A DNA stretch of 64,000 bases, taken from NCBI GenBank assembly GCA_947166705.1, contig CAMVFE010000008.1, positions 1-64,000 on the forward strand. Reading direction: 5' to 3'. Numbering within the stretch: the stretch's first letter is position 1; every line of letters starts with the position of its first letter. Below, in pieces: positions 25,183 through 34,980 of the stretch. The translations under genes were made by a program, and so were the position numbers. Source of the DNA: an uncultured Clostridia bacterium (GTDB taxonomy: Bacteria > Bacillota > Clostridia > Christensenellales > Aristaeellaceae). The notes under the pieces are model-generated. The model was not told the origin of the DNA and did no database searches. It saw only the letters and a program-made list of their open reading frames with translations.

Positions 25183-27042
25183 ATGCTGGAAAACAATCAT
25201 GAAGACCACAATGCAAGAAAGCCATTGATTTTTTATGTGGTCATCGTCACAACCATTATGCTGCTGCTGAATGCCTTTATTTTTCCTGCCCTGCTGGCCA
25301 GGCAGGTCCAGGTGGTCGGGTACAGCGATTTCCTCTCCTGGGTGGCGGACCGGAAGGTTTCCGAGGTTTCCCTGACCCAGGAGGCGGATCAGATCCTTTT
25401 TGTGGCGAAGGATGATCAGGGCCAGGAGCAGCTGTATAAGACGGCGGTATTTCCGGACGACGGACTGATCGACCGCCTGCAGGAGGCGGGGGTTCGCTTC
25501 AGCGCGGAGATTCCGATGCGGAACAACAGCCTGCTGAGCTTTGTGCTCAGCTGGATTCTGCCCCTCGCGCTCTTTGCGGGACTGGGACGGCTGCTGAGCA
25601 ACCAGCTGGGCAAGCGGATGGGCGGAGGCTTGAACGCGCTTTCCTTCGGAAAAGCCAACGCCAAGATCGTTGCGGACCGGGAAACCGGCGTCACCTTCGC
25701 GGATGTGGCCGGAGAGGAGGAGGCGAAGGATGCGCTGAAGGAGATCGTTGACTTTCTGGAGCATCCGGACAAGTATGCCGGGATCGGCGCCAGGCTTCCC
25801 AAGGGCGCGCTGCTGGTCGGCCCTCCCGGAACGGGCAAGACGCTGCTGGCCCGCGCGGTCGCCGGAGAGGCGAAAGTTCCCTTCTTCTCCATCTCCGGGT
25901 CCGAATTTGTGGAAATGTTTGTCGGCATGGGCGCCGCCAAAGTGCGGGATCTGTTCAAGCAGGCCAATGAAAAGGCGCCCTGTATCGTTTTCATCGACGA
26001 GATCGATACCATCGGCAAGAAGCGGGACGGCGCGGGGGCCATTGGCGGCAACGATGAGCGCGAGCAGACGCTGAACCAGCTGCTGACGGAGATGGACGGG
26101 TTTGACGGCAGAAAGGGCGTCGTGATCCTGGCCGCCACCAACCGGCCGGAATCCCTGGATCCCGCGCTGCTGCGCCCCGGCCGCTTTGACCGGCGCGTGC
26201 CGGTGGAGCTTCCGGATCTGGCGGGACGCGAGGCGATCCTCCGGGTGCACGCGAAGCATGTAAAATGCGGGGACAACATCGATTTCCGGGAGATCGCCCG
26301 GGCTACCTCCGGCGCGTCCGGCGCGGAGCTGGCGAATATCATCAACGAGGCGGCGCTCAGGGCGGTCCGCCTCGGGCGTGACACGGTGGCGCAGGGGGAT
26401 CTTCTGGAGAGCGTGGAAACCGTCATTGCAGGATACCAGCGGAAGAACGCGGTTTTGTCCGAGCGGGAAAAGCGAATCGTCTCCTACCATGAGATCGGAC
26501 ACGCGCTGGTGGCCGCCATGCAGACCCATTCCGCTCCGGTGACGAAGATCACGATCATCCCCCGGACATCCGGGGCGCTGGGCTACACCATGCAGGTGGA
26601 CGAGGATGAGCATTATCTGATGAGCCGGGAGGAGCTGCTGAACAAGATCGCGACCCTGACCGGCGGGCAGGCGGCTGAGGAGCTGGTCTTCCACTCCATT
26701 ACGACCGGGGCGTCCAACGACATCGAGAAGGCCACGAAGCTGGCCCGCGGTATGATCACGCGCTACGGCATGGGCGAATTCGGCATGGTGGCCATGGAAA
26801 CGGTGACCAATCAGTACCTGGGCGGGGACGCTTCCCTGACCTGCAGCCCGGCCACTTCGGAAAAAATTGACGCGCAGGTGGTGGCGATGGTGAAGGAAGC
26901 CAGGGAAAAGGCGGACCGTATCCTTCGGGAGAATGAACCGAAGCTTCACGAGCTGGCTGATTATCTGCTGAAAAAGGAAACCATCACCGGGGACGAGTTT
27001 ATGGGCATCCTTAATCCGGAGAGCGCCGGAGCGGACGCATAA
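25183..27042 (+). CDS. ftsH: ATP-dependent zinc metalloprotease FtsH
   Basis: FtsH degrades misfolded and regulatory membrane and cytoplasmic proteins. The 619-residue protein starts at ATG 25183 behind AAGGAGAT. It has a membrane helix ([22 protein letters not shown], residues 17-38), an extracytoplasmic domain, a second helix ([15 protein letters not shown]), and an AAA+ module with GPPGTGKT (213-220), IVFIDEID and the [12 protein letters not shown] region. The protease motif HEIGH (436-440) binds zinc. The N-terminal region is somewhat short of the E. coli order but domain order is standard. Paralogues are common in Clostridia, so this may not be the only copy. Confidence 0.95.
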   Translation: MLENNHEDHNARKPLIFYVVIVTTIMLLLNAFIFPALLARQVQVVGYSDFLSWVADRKVSEVSLTQEADQILFVAKDDQGQEQLYKTAVFPDDGLIDRLQEAGVRFSAEIPMRNNSLLSFVLSWILPLALFAGLGRLLSNQLGKRMGGGLNALSFGKANAKIVADRETGVTFADVAGEEEAKDALKEIVDFLEHPDKYAGIGARLPKGALLVGPPGTGKTLLARAVAGEAKVPFFSISGSEFVEMFVGMGAAKVRDLFKQANEKAPCIVFIDEIDTIGKKRDGAGAIGGNDEREQTLNQLLTEMDGFDGRKGVVILAATNRPESLDPALLRPGRFDRRVPVELPDLAGREAILRVHAKHVKCGDNIDFREIARATSGASGAELANIINEAALRAVRLGRDTVAQGDLLESVETVIAGYQRKNAVLSEREKRIVSYHEIGHALVAAMQTHSAPVTKITIIPRTSGALGYTMQVDEDEHYLMSREELLNKIATLTGGQAAEELVFHSITTGASNDIEKATKLARGMITRYGMGEFGMVAMETVTNQYLGGDASLTCSPATSEKIDAQVVAMVKEAREKADRILRENEPKLHELADYLLKKETITGDEFMGILNPESAGADA

Positions 27043-27074
27043 AACCCGGAGCCGCATACAAAAACGAAAAAAAC

Positions 27075-27103
27075 TTGAAATATATGGAAACGTGATGTAA
27101 TAT
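27075..27103 (+). promoter_or_regulatory. Promoter of the SH3-domain gene
   Basis: TTGAAA (27075-27080) and TAATAT (27098-27103) have a 17-base spacer, 32 bases before the ATG at 27136. Confidence 0.6.
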
Positions 27104-27135
27104 TTCCTTAACAATCGGATGCAGGAGGAGGAGTC

Positions 27136-27735
27136 ATGTACAGGAAATTTCTGGCAGTTCTGATTGCCGCGGCGCTGGCCGCGTGCCTGCTCGCGCCTGT
27201 GGCCGCCGGGGCGGAGGAAACCATGTATGTCTATACCCAGAACGGAAAAGGGCTCAACGTCCGTTCCGCGCCGCAGGTCGGAAACAATATCGTGGGTTCC
27301 GCGAGATACGGGGAAAGGGTTACGGTGGCGTACCACCTGGGGAATGGCTGGAGCGCGGTATACTGGAGCGGGAGCGATTACTGCTATGTGCAGACCCGCT
27401 TCCTGACCTACACGAGGCCAGGCTCCGCTTCCCCCTCGCCGTCCCAGAGCTCCGGCTCCGCGGCGAACGATTCCGCGGCCACGGTCAGCGAGCTGAACCG
27501 GATCTTCAAAACCTACAGCCGGGTTTCGCGCCCCTATCGGGTGACCGTCCGCCCCGCCCGGGCGAGCGGCTGGGTGAACCTGCGGTTCGCGCCGAGCAAG
27601 CAGACGGAGGTGATGGGCACCTACCGGGATAACGCGCAGCTGACGGTGATCGCGGAGCTGAGCGGGTGGTACCAGGTGGAGGATCCGCAAACCGGCGCCG
27701 TCGGCTACATGAGTTCCCAGTATGTTTTCCGGTAA
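27136..27735 (+). CDS. Secreted protein with two bacterial SH3 domains
   Basis: The 199-residue protein has a clear signal peptide (MYRKFLAVLIAAALAACLLA, cleavage near AGA-EE). Two SH3b-type domains follow: residues about 32-95 (GKGLNVRSAPQVGNNIVG, YGERVTVAY, WSAVYWSG) and about 145-199 (WVNLRFAPSKQTEVMGTYR, LTVIAELSGWYQVEDP, GYMSSQYVFR), joined by a Ser/Pro-rich linker. SH3b domains usually bind cell-wall peptides. No hydrolase domain is present, so it may be a wall-bound accessory protein. A cysteine within the signal peptide does not sit in a good lipobox. The next small secreted gene follows after 36 bases. Confidence 0.78.
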   Translation: MYRKFLAVLIAAALAACLLAPVAAGAEETMYVYTQNGKGLNVRSAPQVGNNIVGSARYGERVTVAYHLGNGWSAVYWSGSDYCYVQTRFLTYTRPGSASPSPSQSSGSAANDSAATVSELNRIFKTYSRVSRPYRVTVRPARASGWVNLRFAPSKQTEVMGTYRDNAQLTVIAELSGWYQVEDPQTGAVGYMSSQYVFR

Positions 27736-27771
27736 TCCGGGAAAAGTGATGCTTCAAGGAGGGATGATCCC

Positions 27772-28341
27772 ATGAAAAAAATATTCGTTCTGATGCTCAG
27801 CCTGGCGCTGCTCGCGTGCGGCGCGGCTGCCGCGGGCTCCGCGGAGAAGGAAGAGATCGGCGTGGTGGGCGTGAATGATATCTTTACCGTCCGCGGCAGG
27901 CTGCCGGAAGGCTACAGGATTTCCTACAAGAGCACAAATCCGCTGGCGATTGTCGCCTCCGTGGTGTCTGAGAATCCGGAGAAGCCCTATATCGAGCTGA
28001 GCATCGTGTTCAACGATTCCTATACCCAGGACGGAAAGGCCATGAAGCTGAACGACGTTTCCGAAGAGGACATGGCGCTGATTCGGGAATCCTTCGAGGA
28101 GAACATGGATCAGACGGAGTTCCGGGAGGTGGAAACCGCCCAGGGAACGAAGGCGCTCGTCGTCCGGGGCAACATGGGCGGACAGAACCGCGTAGACGTC
28201 TATACCATCTATGAATCCTATGAGATCGAGGCGCTGGTGACGGCGGGAGAGGGCGCTCAGGACGCGCAGCTGACCGAGGAGCAGGTCCGGATGATCGTGG
28301 ACTTTTTCAGCGAGCTGGAGTTCATCCCCGCGCAGAAATAA
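27772..28341 (+). CDS. Small secreted protein of unknown function
   Basis: The 189-residue protein starts at ATG 27772 with an AAGGAGGGATG ribosome site. It has a signal peptide (MKKIFVLMLSLALLACGAAA); a cysteine at 17 follows LLA, so lipoprotein processing (LLAC) is possible. The mature part is acidic and predicted mixed alpha/beta, with no recognisable motif. I did not identify a family. It follows the SH3-domain gene and is probably cotranscribed; a bidirectional terminator lies downstream. Confidence 0.6.
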   Translation: MKKIFVLMLSLALLACGAAAAGSAEKEEIGVVGVNDIFTVRGRLPEGYRISYKSTNPLAIVASVVSENPEKPYIELSIVFNDSYTQDGKAMKLNDVSEEDMALIRESFEENMDQTEFREVETAQGTKALVVRGNMGGQNRVDVYTIYESYEIEALVTAGEGAQDAQLTEEQVRMIVDFFSELEFIPAQK

Positions 28342-28390
28342 GCGGAAAAGAGCCGAAACCGGAGAATTGCCGGCCGCAGGTAAAAGAACG

Positions 28391-28437
28391 GCATACGGAA
28401 AGTCCTCCCGGAAGAACCGGGAGGGCTTTCCGTATGC
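28391..28437. terminator. Bidirectional terminator, 21-bp stem
   Basis: Arms at 28391-28411 and 28417-28437 pair over 21 positions with a single G-T wobble around an AAGAA loop. It lies between the convergent small secreted gene (+) and ruvC (-). Confidence 0.8.
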
Positions 28438-28447
28438 ATCGGAGGCA

Positions 28448-28951
28448 TTACTTCATCAGAAACTGGGATTTTGCCGGGCCTGTCTGGCAGTGTGTAATCG
28501 CGCAGGCGATGGCATCCGCGGCATCGTCGGGGCGGGGAATATCGTCCAGCTTCAGCAGAAGTTTGACCATCTGCTGGATCTGCTTCTTATCGGCCTTGCC
28601 GTACCCGGTGACGGCCTGCTTGATCTGCATGGGCGTATACTCGTAGAGGTTCTCCGTATATTCCGCCGCCGCGATGATGGCGGCGCCCCGGGCCGCGCCG
28701 ACCATGAGGGCGGTGGTGACGTTGCGGGCGAAGAAGAGCTCTTCAAAGGCGACATCGTCCGGCTTGTAGATCCGGAGCAGATCCCGGACGCCGAGCTGCA
28801 GGGTGCGCAGCCGGGTCTGCATGGGAACGCCTGCCTTGGTTTCCACGCAGCCGTAATTGATCAGCCGCATGCGGCTGCCTTCGCTTTCCACCACGCCCCA
28901 GCCCATCAGGGCGTATCCGGGGTCAATGCCTAAAACGATCAAGGGGCTCAT
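28448..28951 (-). CDS. ruvC: Holliday junction resolvase RuvC
   Basis: RuvC cuts Holliday junctions during recombination. The 167-residue protein has the RNase H-like catalytic acids in the expected blocks: VLGIDPGYALMGWGV at the N-terminus, FEELFFARNVTTALMVG, YTPMQIKQAVTGYGKADK, and DDAADAIACAITH at the end. It is on the reverse strand, divergent from the rph-rdgB-ruvA-ruvB-queA group that holds its partners RuvA and RuvB, so it is separated from them by inversion. Its promoter probably overlaps that of the forward operon. Confidence 0.96.
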   Translation of the reverse strand: MSPLIVLGIDPGYALMGWGVVESEGSRMRLINYGCVETKAGVPMQTRLRTLQLGVRDLLRIYKPDDVAFEELFFARNVTTALMVGAARGAAIIAAAEYTENLYEYTPMQIKQAVTGYGKADKKQIQQMVKLLLKLDDIPRPDDAADAIACAITHCQTGPAKSQFLMK

Positions 28952-29022
28952 CCTCCAGGGGACAGAATGGGGACCGCCGGGCGCGGCGGGGAGCGCCTGC
29001 CGCGGGACGGAAACCGCATCCC

Positions 29023-29051
29023 ATGGTAACCGGGGAGGGGGGAAAAGTCAA
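29023..29051 (-). promoter_or_regulatory. Promoter of ruvC
   Basis: Reverse-strand TTGACT (29051-29046) and TACCAT (29028-29023) are 17 bases apart. Its -35 lies next to the -35 of the forward promoter, one base away. Confidence 0.5.
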
Positions 29052-29052
29052 G

Positions 29053-29081
29053 TTGACAGGGCCTGGGCGAACCGATAAAAT
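29053..29081 (+). promoter_or_regulatory. Promoter of the rph-rdgB-ruvAB-queA operon
   Basis: TTGACA (29053-29058) and TAAAAT (29076-29081) have a 17-base spacer. The ATG of the fusion gene lies 90 bases downstream. Confidence 0.75.
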
Positions 29082-29171
29082 GAAAGGACGGCCCGGGAAT
29101 CTTTGGCGTCCGCGCAGCGCGGAGCCGGACAGGGCCGTTTCCGGAGTCCGGAGAAACGGGAGAGGAAACGC

Positions 29172-30482
29172 ATGAGAACAGACGGAAGAGCGCCGGACGA
29201 ACAGCGTCCGGTTTCGATTCAGACGGATTTTGTGAAGACCGCGGCGGGCAGCTGCCTGATCACGACCGGCGGCACGCGGGTGATCTGCACCGCCAGCGTC
29301 GAGGACATTGTGCCTCCCTTCCTGAAGGGAAAGGGACAGGGCTGGGTGACGGCGGAATACGCCATGCTGCCCGCTTCCACCGGGACCCGCAAAAAGCGGG
29401 ACGGGATCAAAAAGGACGGACGGGGCGTGGAAATTCAGCGCCTGATCGGGCGCTCCCTCCGTCAGGCCGTGGACCTGAAGGCGCTGGGCGAGCGGACGAT
29501 TACCCTGGACTGCGACGTGCTGGAGGCGGACGGAGGAACCCGGACCGCCAGCATTACCGGCGCGATGGTGGCCCTGGCCTGCGCGGTGGACAGGCTGATC
29601 GCGGAGGGAAAGCTGATCGCTTCCCCGCTGCGGCATCAGGTTGCCGCCATTTCCGCGGGGATTATCGACGACACGCCGATGCTGGACCTGTGCTACCAGG
29701 AGGACAGCCGGGCGCAGGTGGATATGAATTTCGTCATGAACGAGCGGGGCGAGATGATCGAGCTCCAGGGCACCGGAGAGGGGAGGGCCTTCAGCCGGGC
29801 GGAGCTGGATCGGCTGATGACCTTCGCGGAGAAGGGCATCCGGGAGCTGATGGAAGCCCAGCGGGCCGCGCTGGGGGACCGGGCGGAGCACCTGTGCGCC
29901 AAGCCCGTGCTGCTCGCGGCGACGGGGAACGCCCACAAGCTGAAGGAGCTTCGGCAGATCTTCGCGGATTATTATCAGGTGCTTCCCATGAGCTCCGCCG
30001 GATTCACGGGGGAGATCGAGGAGACCGGAAAGACCTTCGCGGAGAACGCGGTGATCAAGGCGGAGGCGGTCTGCAGCGCCACCGGACTGCCGGCGATTGC
30101 GGATGACAGCGGCCTGGAGGTTCGGGCGCTGGGCGGAGAGCCCGGCGTATATTCCGCACGGTATGCCGGCGTCCACGGGGACGACGGGGCCAATAATGAC
30201 CTGCTGCTGAAGAAGATGGAAAACGAGGCGGACCGGGCGGCGAGATATGTCTGTGCGCTGGCGCTGAAGCGGCCCGGGGAGGAGCCGGTGCTGGCGGAAG
30301 GAAGCTGCCCGGGCACCCTGCTTCGCGAGCGGCGCGGAAAGGGAGGATTCGGCTACGATCCCCTCTTCCTTTACGAACCGCTCGGGAAAACCTTCGCGGA
30401 AATAACCGACGAAGAGAAGAATGCCGTCAGCCACCGGGCCGCGGCCTGCGCAGCCATGAAGGAGAGGCTGAAGGAACTGTGA
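29172..30482 (+). CDS. rph-rdgB: Fused RNase PH and XTP/dITP pyrophosphatase
   Basis: The 436-residue protein starts at ATG 29172 after GAGAGGAAACG. Residues 1 to about 250 are RNase PH, a phosphorolytic exonuclease that trims tRNA 3' ends: [52 protein letters not shown] and [13 protein letters not shown]-like sequence. From about 253 to the end it is an Ham1/RdgB enzyme that removes ITP, dITP and [53 protein letters not shown] and SHRAAA. No stop or frameshift separates the parts. Such fusions are known in Bacillota. ruvA follows 48 bases on. Confidence 0.95.
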   Translation: MRTDGRAPDEQRPVSIQTDFVKTAAGSCLITTGGTRVICTASVEDIVPPFLKGKGQGWVTAEYAMLPASTGTRKKRDGIKKDGRGVEIQRLIGRSLRQAVDLKALGERTITLDCDVLEADGGTRTASITGAMVALACAVDRLIAEGKLIASPLRHQVAAISAGIIDDTPMLDLCYQEDSRAQVDMNFVMNERGEMIELQGTGEGRAFSRAELDRLMTFAEKGIRELMEAQRAALGDRAEHLCAKPVLLAATGNAHKLKELRQIFADYYQVLPMSSAGFTGEIEETGKTFAENAVIKAEAVCSATGLPAIADDSGLEVRALGGEPGVYSARYAGVHGDDGANNDLLLKKMENEADRAARYVCALALKRPGEEPVLAEGSCPGTLLRERRGKGGFGYDPLFLYEPLGKTFAEITDEEKNAVSHRAAACAAMKERLKEL

Positions 30483-30530
30483 GCCCCGCTTCGCCGGAGA
30501 CACTCCGGCACCGCGGGGGGAGGAAAGAGC

Positions 30531-31139
30531 ATGTACGCTTTTATCGAGGGACAGGTCTGTGAAAAGGCGGCGGGAAGCCTGGTGCTGCTGGCCGCGGGCG
30601 TGGGATGGCAGATCAGCTGCTCCAACAACACCCTGCAGGCGGCGCCGCCGCAAGGGGAGACCATGCGCTGCTACACCGTTCTGAACGTACGGGAAGACGC
30701 GATGGAGCTGTACGGATTCGCCACGAAGGAAGAAAAACGGATGTTCCTGCAGCTGACCTCCGTATCCGGCGTCGGGGCCAAAACGGCGCTGGGGCTGCTG
30801 GGGGCGATGCCGCTGAAGGACCTGAACCTGGCGATCCTGCTGGGGGACGTGAACGCGCTGAGCCGGGCGCCGGGAATCGGAAAGAAGACGGCGCAGCGGA
30901 TTGCCCTGGAGCTGAAGGAAAAAGTGACGCAGGCGGATGTATCGGCGCAGGCGGACGCGGGCGCGGCGGCGCCGGCCCTGACGGACCAGGCGGATCATGT
31001 GCTGGAGGCCGTCGAGGCGCTGACGGCGCTGGGCTATTCCTCCGCGGAGGCGCGGAGCGCGGTTTCCCGCGTGAAGGATCAGAGCGACAGGGCGGAGGAG
31101 CTGATCCGGCTGGCCCTGCGCGGCATGGCGGGAATCTGA
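30531..31139 (+). CDS. ruvA: Holliday junction branch migration protein RuvA
   Basis: RuvA binds four-way junctions and loads RuvB. The 202-residue protein has the N-terminal OB-fold (MYAFIEGQVCEK), the helix-hairpin-helix pair (LTSVSGVGAKTALGLL and LSRAPGIGKKTAQRIALELK), and the C-terminal RuvB-contact domain after about residue 150 (EAVEALTALGYSSAEA). Expected length about 200. Ribosome site GGGAGGAAAG. ruvB follows 61 bases later. Confidence 0.97.
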   Translation: MYAFIEGQVCEKAAGSLVLLAAGVGWQISCSNNTLQAAPPQGETMRCYTVLNVREDAMELYGFATKEEKRMFLQLTSVSGVGAKTALGLLGAMPLKDLNLAILLGDVNALSRAPGIGKKTAQRIALELKEKVTQADVSAQADAGAAAPALTDQADHVLEAVEALTALGYSSAEARSAVSRVKDQSDRAEELIRLALRGMAGI

Positions 31140-31200
31140 GCGGCGCGGAGCGCCCGGGAAGCTGCCCGGGGGACTTGTGTAGGGAAACGGGAGAAGGGGA

Positions 31201-32232
31201 ATGGACGAGGAACGCTTTGTAACAACCGGATTTCAGGCGGAGGACAGCGCCGTCGAGCAGACGCTGCGCCCCCATACGCTGCGGGATTATGTGGGACAGC
31301 AGGCGGTGAAGGACAGCCTGAACATCTATATCCAGGCGGCGCTGAGCCGGCATGACGCCCTGGACCATATGCTGCTGTACGGCCCGCCCGGGCTGGGCAA
31401 GACGACGCTGGCGTGTATCGTCGCGTCGGAGATGGGCCAGAGTATCCGCGTAACCAGCGGACCGGCCATCGAAAGGCCCGGGGACCTGGCCTCCATCCTC
31501 AGCAACCTGAACGCGGGGGATGTGCTTTTCATCGACGAGATTCACCGGCTGTCCCGGCAGGTGGAGGAAGTGCTGTATCCCGCGATGGAGGATTATGCCA
31601 TCGATATCATGATCGGGAAGGGCCCGACGGCCAGGAGCATCCGCGTGGATCTGCCGAAGTTCACGCTGGTCGGCGCCACGACGCGGGCGGGACAGCTTTC
31701 GGCGCCTCTGCGGGACCGCTTCGGCATGCTCTTCCGGCTGGAGATGTATTCCCCGGAGGACCTGAGCAGGATCGTGCACAGGAGCGCGGGTATCCTTGGG
31801 GTGGACGCGGATCCGGACGGCCTGCTGGAGATCGCCCGGCGGAGCCGGGGAACGCCCCGCATCGCCAACCGGATGCTGAAAAGGGTTCGGGACTATGCTC
31901 AGGTCAGGGGCGGGGGACGCATCAGCCGGGAAATTGCCAGGGAGGCGCTGGAGCTGCTGGAAGTGGACGAGCTGGGGCTGGACCGGGTCGACCGGAATGT
32001 GCTGGGCTGCATGATGGACAAGTTCGCCGGGGGCCCTGTCGGGCTGGATACGCTCGCGGCCACGACCGGGGAGGACGCGGTGACCATCGAGGATGTGTAC
32101 GAACCCTATCTGATGCAGCTGGGCTTTATCCAGCGGACGCCGCGCGGGCGGGTCTGCACGCCGCTGGCCTGGGCCCATATGAAAAAGAAAATGCCCGACA
32201 GCGCGGAGGAACAGATTCAGATGGAAATCTGA
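31201..32232 (+). CDS. ruvB: Holliday junction branch migration helicase RuvB
   Basis: RuvB is the hexameric AAA+ motor of branch migration. The 343-residue protein has [19 protein letters not shown], Walker [15 protein letters not shown], Walker [11 protein letters not shown], the [18 protein letters not shown] sensor region and the C-terminal winged helix ([35 protein letters not shown]). Length and order are standard. queA follows after 27 bases, a common arrangement. Confidence 0.97.
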   Translation: MDEERFVTTGFQAEDSAVEQTLRPHTLRDYVGQQAVKDSLNIYIQAALSRHDALDHMLLYGPPGLGKTTLACIVASEMGQSIRVTSGPAIERPGDLASILSNLNAGDVLFIDEIHRLSRQVEEVLYPAMEDYAIDIMIGKGPTARSIRVDLPKFTLVGATTRAGQLSAPLRDRFGMLFRLEMYSPEDLSRIVHRSAGILGVDADPDGLLEIARRSRGTPRIANRMLKRVRDYAQVRGGGRISREIAREALELLEVDELGLDRVDRNVLGCMMDKFAGGPVGLDTLAATTGEDAVTIEDVYEPYLMQLGFIQRTPRGRVCTPLAWAHMKKKMPDSAEEQIQMEI

Positions 32233-32259
32233 CCCGCGAAGGGCCGGGGAGGAAAAAGG

Positions 32260-33288
32260 ATGAGAACCGCGGACTTTGACTATGAACTGCCGGAGGAGCT
32301 GATTGCGCAGACGCCTGTGGAACCCCGGGACCACTCCCGGCTGATGGTCGTTCATCGGAAGGAAGGACGCACGGAGCACAGGCATTTCTATGACCTCGCT
32401 GAATACCTGAGGCCGGGAGACGCGCTGGTCATCAACGACACGCGCGTGATTCCGGCGCGCCTGACCGGAGTCAAGGAGGAGACGGGGATCCCGGTGGAGG
32501 TGCTGCTGCTGCGGCGGGAAAGCGCCACGGACTGGGAGGCTCTCGTGCGCCCGGGACGGCGGCTGAAGCCCGGAACCTGGTGCAGCTTCGGGGACGGGCT
32601 GCTGCGGGCGGAAATCCTGGAGACCGTTTCCGGGACGGGCGGACGCAGGGTCCGCTTTCACTATGCGGGAGTCTTCGAGGAGCTGCTGGACCGGCTGGGC
32701 GAGATGCCCCTGCCGCCCTATATCCATGAAAAGCTCGCGGATCCGGAGCGGTACCAGACTGTTTACGCCCGGGAGGAAGGATCCGCGGCGGCCCCGACGG
32801 CCGGACTTCATTTTACGCCGGAGCTGCTGGAGCGGATCCGCGGCCTGGGCGTCAGGATCGTGCCGGTTCTTCTGCATGTCGGGCTGGGCACCTTCCGCCC
32901 CGTGAAGGTCGAGGATGTCGAATCCCACGAAATGCACAGCGAGTTCTGCCAGATCACCCCGGAAGCGGCGGAAACCCTGAACGCCGTGCGCCGGGCCGGA
33001 GGGCGCATCGTCTGCGTCGGGACCACTTCGGTCCGGACGCTGGAAACGATGGCGGATGAGAACGGCGTCCTGCATGCCGGCGCCTGTGAAACCCGGATCT
33101 TCATCTATCCGGGGGTCCGGATCCGGGCGGTGGACGCGCTGATCACCAACTTCCACCTGCCCCAGAGCACGCTGCTCATGCTGGTGAGCGCCTTCATGGG
33201 CCGGGAGGAAACCCTGCGGGTCTACCGGGAAGCCGTCTCGGAAAAATACAGATTTTTCTCTTTTGGCGATGCGATGCTGATTCTGTAA
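32260..33288 (+). CDS. queA: S-adenosylmethionine:tRNA ribosyltransferase-isomerase
   Basis: QueA makes epoxyqueuosine in tRNA from the preQ1 base using SAM as ribosyl donor. The 342-residue protein has [19 protein letters not shown] at the N-terminus, [35 protein letters not shown] and [17 protein letters not shown] near the C-terminus, all family signatures. The tgt and queG partners are not in the window. It is the last gene of the operon; no T-rich terminator was seen after it. An AraC-type gene with its own promoter follows. Confidence 0.97.
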   Translation: MRTADFDYELPEELIAQTPVEPRDHSRLMVVHRKEGRTEHRHFYDLAEYLRPGDALVINDTRVIPARLTGVKEETGIPVEVLLLRRESATDWEALVRPGRRLKPGTWCSFGDGLLRAEILETVSGTGGRRVRFHYAGVFEELLDRLGEMPLPPYIHEKLADPERYQTVYAREEGSAAAPTAGLHFTPELLERIRGLGVRIVPVLLHVGLGTFRPVKVEDVESHEMHSEFCQITPEAAETLNAVRRAGGRIVCVGTTSVRTLETMADENGVLHAGACETRIFIYPGVRIRAVDALITNFHLPQSTLLMLVSAFMGREETLRVYREAVSEKYRFFSFGDAMLIL

Positions 33289-33317
33289 ACGCTGCGCGGG
33301 ATTGTCAAAAAATATTG

Positions 33318-33346
33318 TTGAATTTTTCACAAATTCACGCTATAAT
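33318..33346 (+). promoter_or_regulatory. Promoter of the AraC-type regulator
   Basis: TTGAAT (33318-33323) and a consensus TATAAT (33341-33346) have a 17-base spacer, 49 bases before the ATG. Confidence 0.72.
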
Positions 33347-33394
33347 ACACACTGTTCAAAATAATAAAAGCGCAGGCACTGACTGGAGGCGTCC

Positions 33395-34252
33395 ATGAAA
33401 AACTCCAACGAGCTGTGTCAACCCTTATGTTTGCCCTATGACTGCCGGGAAATAGATTCCCGCACCACCCTTTTCCCCCAAGAAGTTCAGAGCCATTATT
33501 TTGCGGAGATTGTCCTCGTGCGCGAAGGCAGGATCCGCGCTTTCCTGGACGGGGAGGAGAGGACGGCCGCTCCCGGAGAAGTCTTGTTTATCTGCCCCGG
33601 CGTCGCGCACCAGGTGGAGGCGGCGGACGGAGAAGCGGTCCGACTTTGCCTGCTGCGGCTGGATCCGAACCGGCTGCCCGAGGGCCCGGTTTATGCTCCG
33701 AGCCTGAGAACCCTGCTGATCAGGGCGTGCCGGGACGGGATGCCCATGGTTGTTCCGGCCGCGGACGCGGAGAAGATGAACCTGCCGGAGATGTGCACCC
33801 AGTGCGCGCGGGAGTCGATGCGGTGCGAATTCGGATACGACCTGAATGTGAAAGCGCGGCTGACCATGATCTGGGTGGCGGTTATCCGGTACTGGACGGA
33901 CCACGGCTTTGAGACCGGCAGGCAGGAGCTTCAGCCGGATCCGATCTATTCCCTGAGCGGCTATATTCAGAATCACCTGCGGGACGGCCTGCGGGTCGAG
34001 GGCCTGGCGGAATACTGCGGGCTGAGCTATCCGTGGTTTGCCAAGCGCTTCCGGGAGATTTACGGGGTCAGCTGCAAGGACTTCATCGAGCAGATCCGCG
34101 TCGGCCAGGTGGAGCAGTTCCTGGTGTTCACCGATCTGGACCTGAACCGGATCAGCGAGGAAACGGGATACGCGGACTGCAGCCATATGATCAAGAACTT
34201 CAAGCGCGTCATGAATATTACGCCCGGGCAGTATCGGCTGAAGCGGAGATAA
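33395..34252 (+). CDS. AraC family transcriptional regulator
   Basis: The 285-residue protein has an N-terminal cupin-like sensing domain (LVREGRIRAFLDGEERTAAP, GEVLFICPGVAHQVEA, residues about 35-80) and a C-terminal double helix-turn-helix of AraC/XylS type (residues about 185-285: LRVEGLAEYCGLSYPWFAKRF, LNRISEETGYADCSHMIKNF, NITPGQYR). Such cupin-AraC proteins mostly control sugar use. No sugar gene cluster lies beside it; its target may be elsewhere or may be pgsA, which follows 70 bases later. It has its own strong promoter. Confidence 0.9.
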   Translation: MKNSNELCQPLCLPYDCREIDSRTTLFPQEVQSHYFAEIVLVREGRIRAFLDGEERTAAPGEVLFICPGVAHQVEAADGEAVRLCLLRLDPNRLPEGPVYAPSLRTLLIRACRDGMPMVVPAADAEKMNLPEMCTQCARESMRCEFGYDLNVKARLTMIWVAVIRYWTDHGFETGRQELQPDPIYSLSGYIQNHLRDGLRVEGLAEYCGLSYPWFAKRFREIYGVSCKDFIEQIRVGQVEQFLVFTDLDLNRISEETGYADCSHMIKNFKRVMNITPGQYRLKRR

Positions 34253-34322
34253 GAGGCAGGAAAACGGGGTCCCGGCAGAGAAATTCGAAATACGGAGTTC
34301 TTTGAAAGAGAGGCGGGATCCC

Positions 34323-34907
34323 TTGAAGGACAGACTGAAGAAACTATTCACCAACGTCTGGAATGTACCCAATACGCTTACGATTCTGCGGCTCCTGCTG
34401 GTGCCGGTCTTTGTGATCCTGTTCCGGAGCGGCCGTCCGAAGTGGGCGCTGGCGGTCTTCTGCGCGGCCAGCCTGACGGATCTGCTGGACGGCTGGCTCG
34501 CGAGAAAGCTGAATCAGATCACGGATTTCGGAAAGCTGTTTGATCCGCTGGCGGACAAGCTGATGGTTCTGACGGCGCTGGTGTGCCAGGCAGTGACGGA
34601 CGTTCCCTGGTCCGCGGGGCTTCCCTGGGCGGCGGTTCTGATCGTGCTGGCCAAGGAAATCCTCATGGTGGCCGGCGGCGCCTTCATGCTGGGAAAGGGT
34701 GTCGTCGTCTATGCGAACTATTTCGGAAAAACAGCGACGGTGTTTTTCATGGCGAGCCTGATCCTGAGCTTTTTCCACAAGGAGCTTGAAGCGGCGACCG
34801 GCGTTCGTCCGGATATCATCCTGCTGTGGGCTTCCACGGGACTGGCGCTCCTGGCGATGGCGGTGTACGCGGCCCAGACGGCGCGCAGCCTCCGGAAAAA
34901 GGAATGA
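34323..34907 (+). CDS. pgsA: CDP-diacylglycerol-glycerol-3-phosphate 3-phosphatidyltransferase
   Basis: PgsA makes phosphatidylglycerol phosphate, the first step to phosphatidylglycerol and cardiolipin. The product has the CDP-alcohol phosphotransferase signature DGWLARKLNQITDFGKLFDPLADK (motif DGxxAR-x8-GxxxDxxxD), shown here in parts, and about five membrane helices. The N-terminus WNVPNTLTILRLLLVP is typical. The TTG at 34323 is chosen because GAGAGG ends 9 bases before it; the TTG at 34302 has a poorer site. With it the length is 194 residues, normal for the family. A convergent terminator follows. Confidence 0.92.
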   Translation: MKDRLKKLFTNVWNVPNTLTILRLLLVPVFVILFRSGRPKWALAVFCAASLTDLLDGWLARKLNQITDFGKLFDPLADKLMVLTALVCQAVTDVPWSAGLPWAAVLIVLAKEILMVAGGAFMLGKGVVVYANYFGKTATVFFMASLILSFFHKELEAATGVRPDIILLWASTGLALLAMAVYAAQTARSLRKKE

Positions 34908-34930
34908 AGAACCCGCGGCGAAAGAAAATG

Positions 34931-34965
34931 AAACGGCGCTCTCCCGTTCGGGGAGAGCGCCGTTT
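34931..34965. terminator. Bidirectional terminator between pgsA and gpmA
   Basis: A perfect 15-bp stem (34931-34945 with 34951-34965) closes a five-base loop. Read on the reverse strand it is followed by a T-rich run, so it probably stops gpmA transcripts best. Confidence 0.8.
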
Positions 34966-34980
34966 CCGTAGGTGCAGAAG

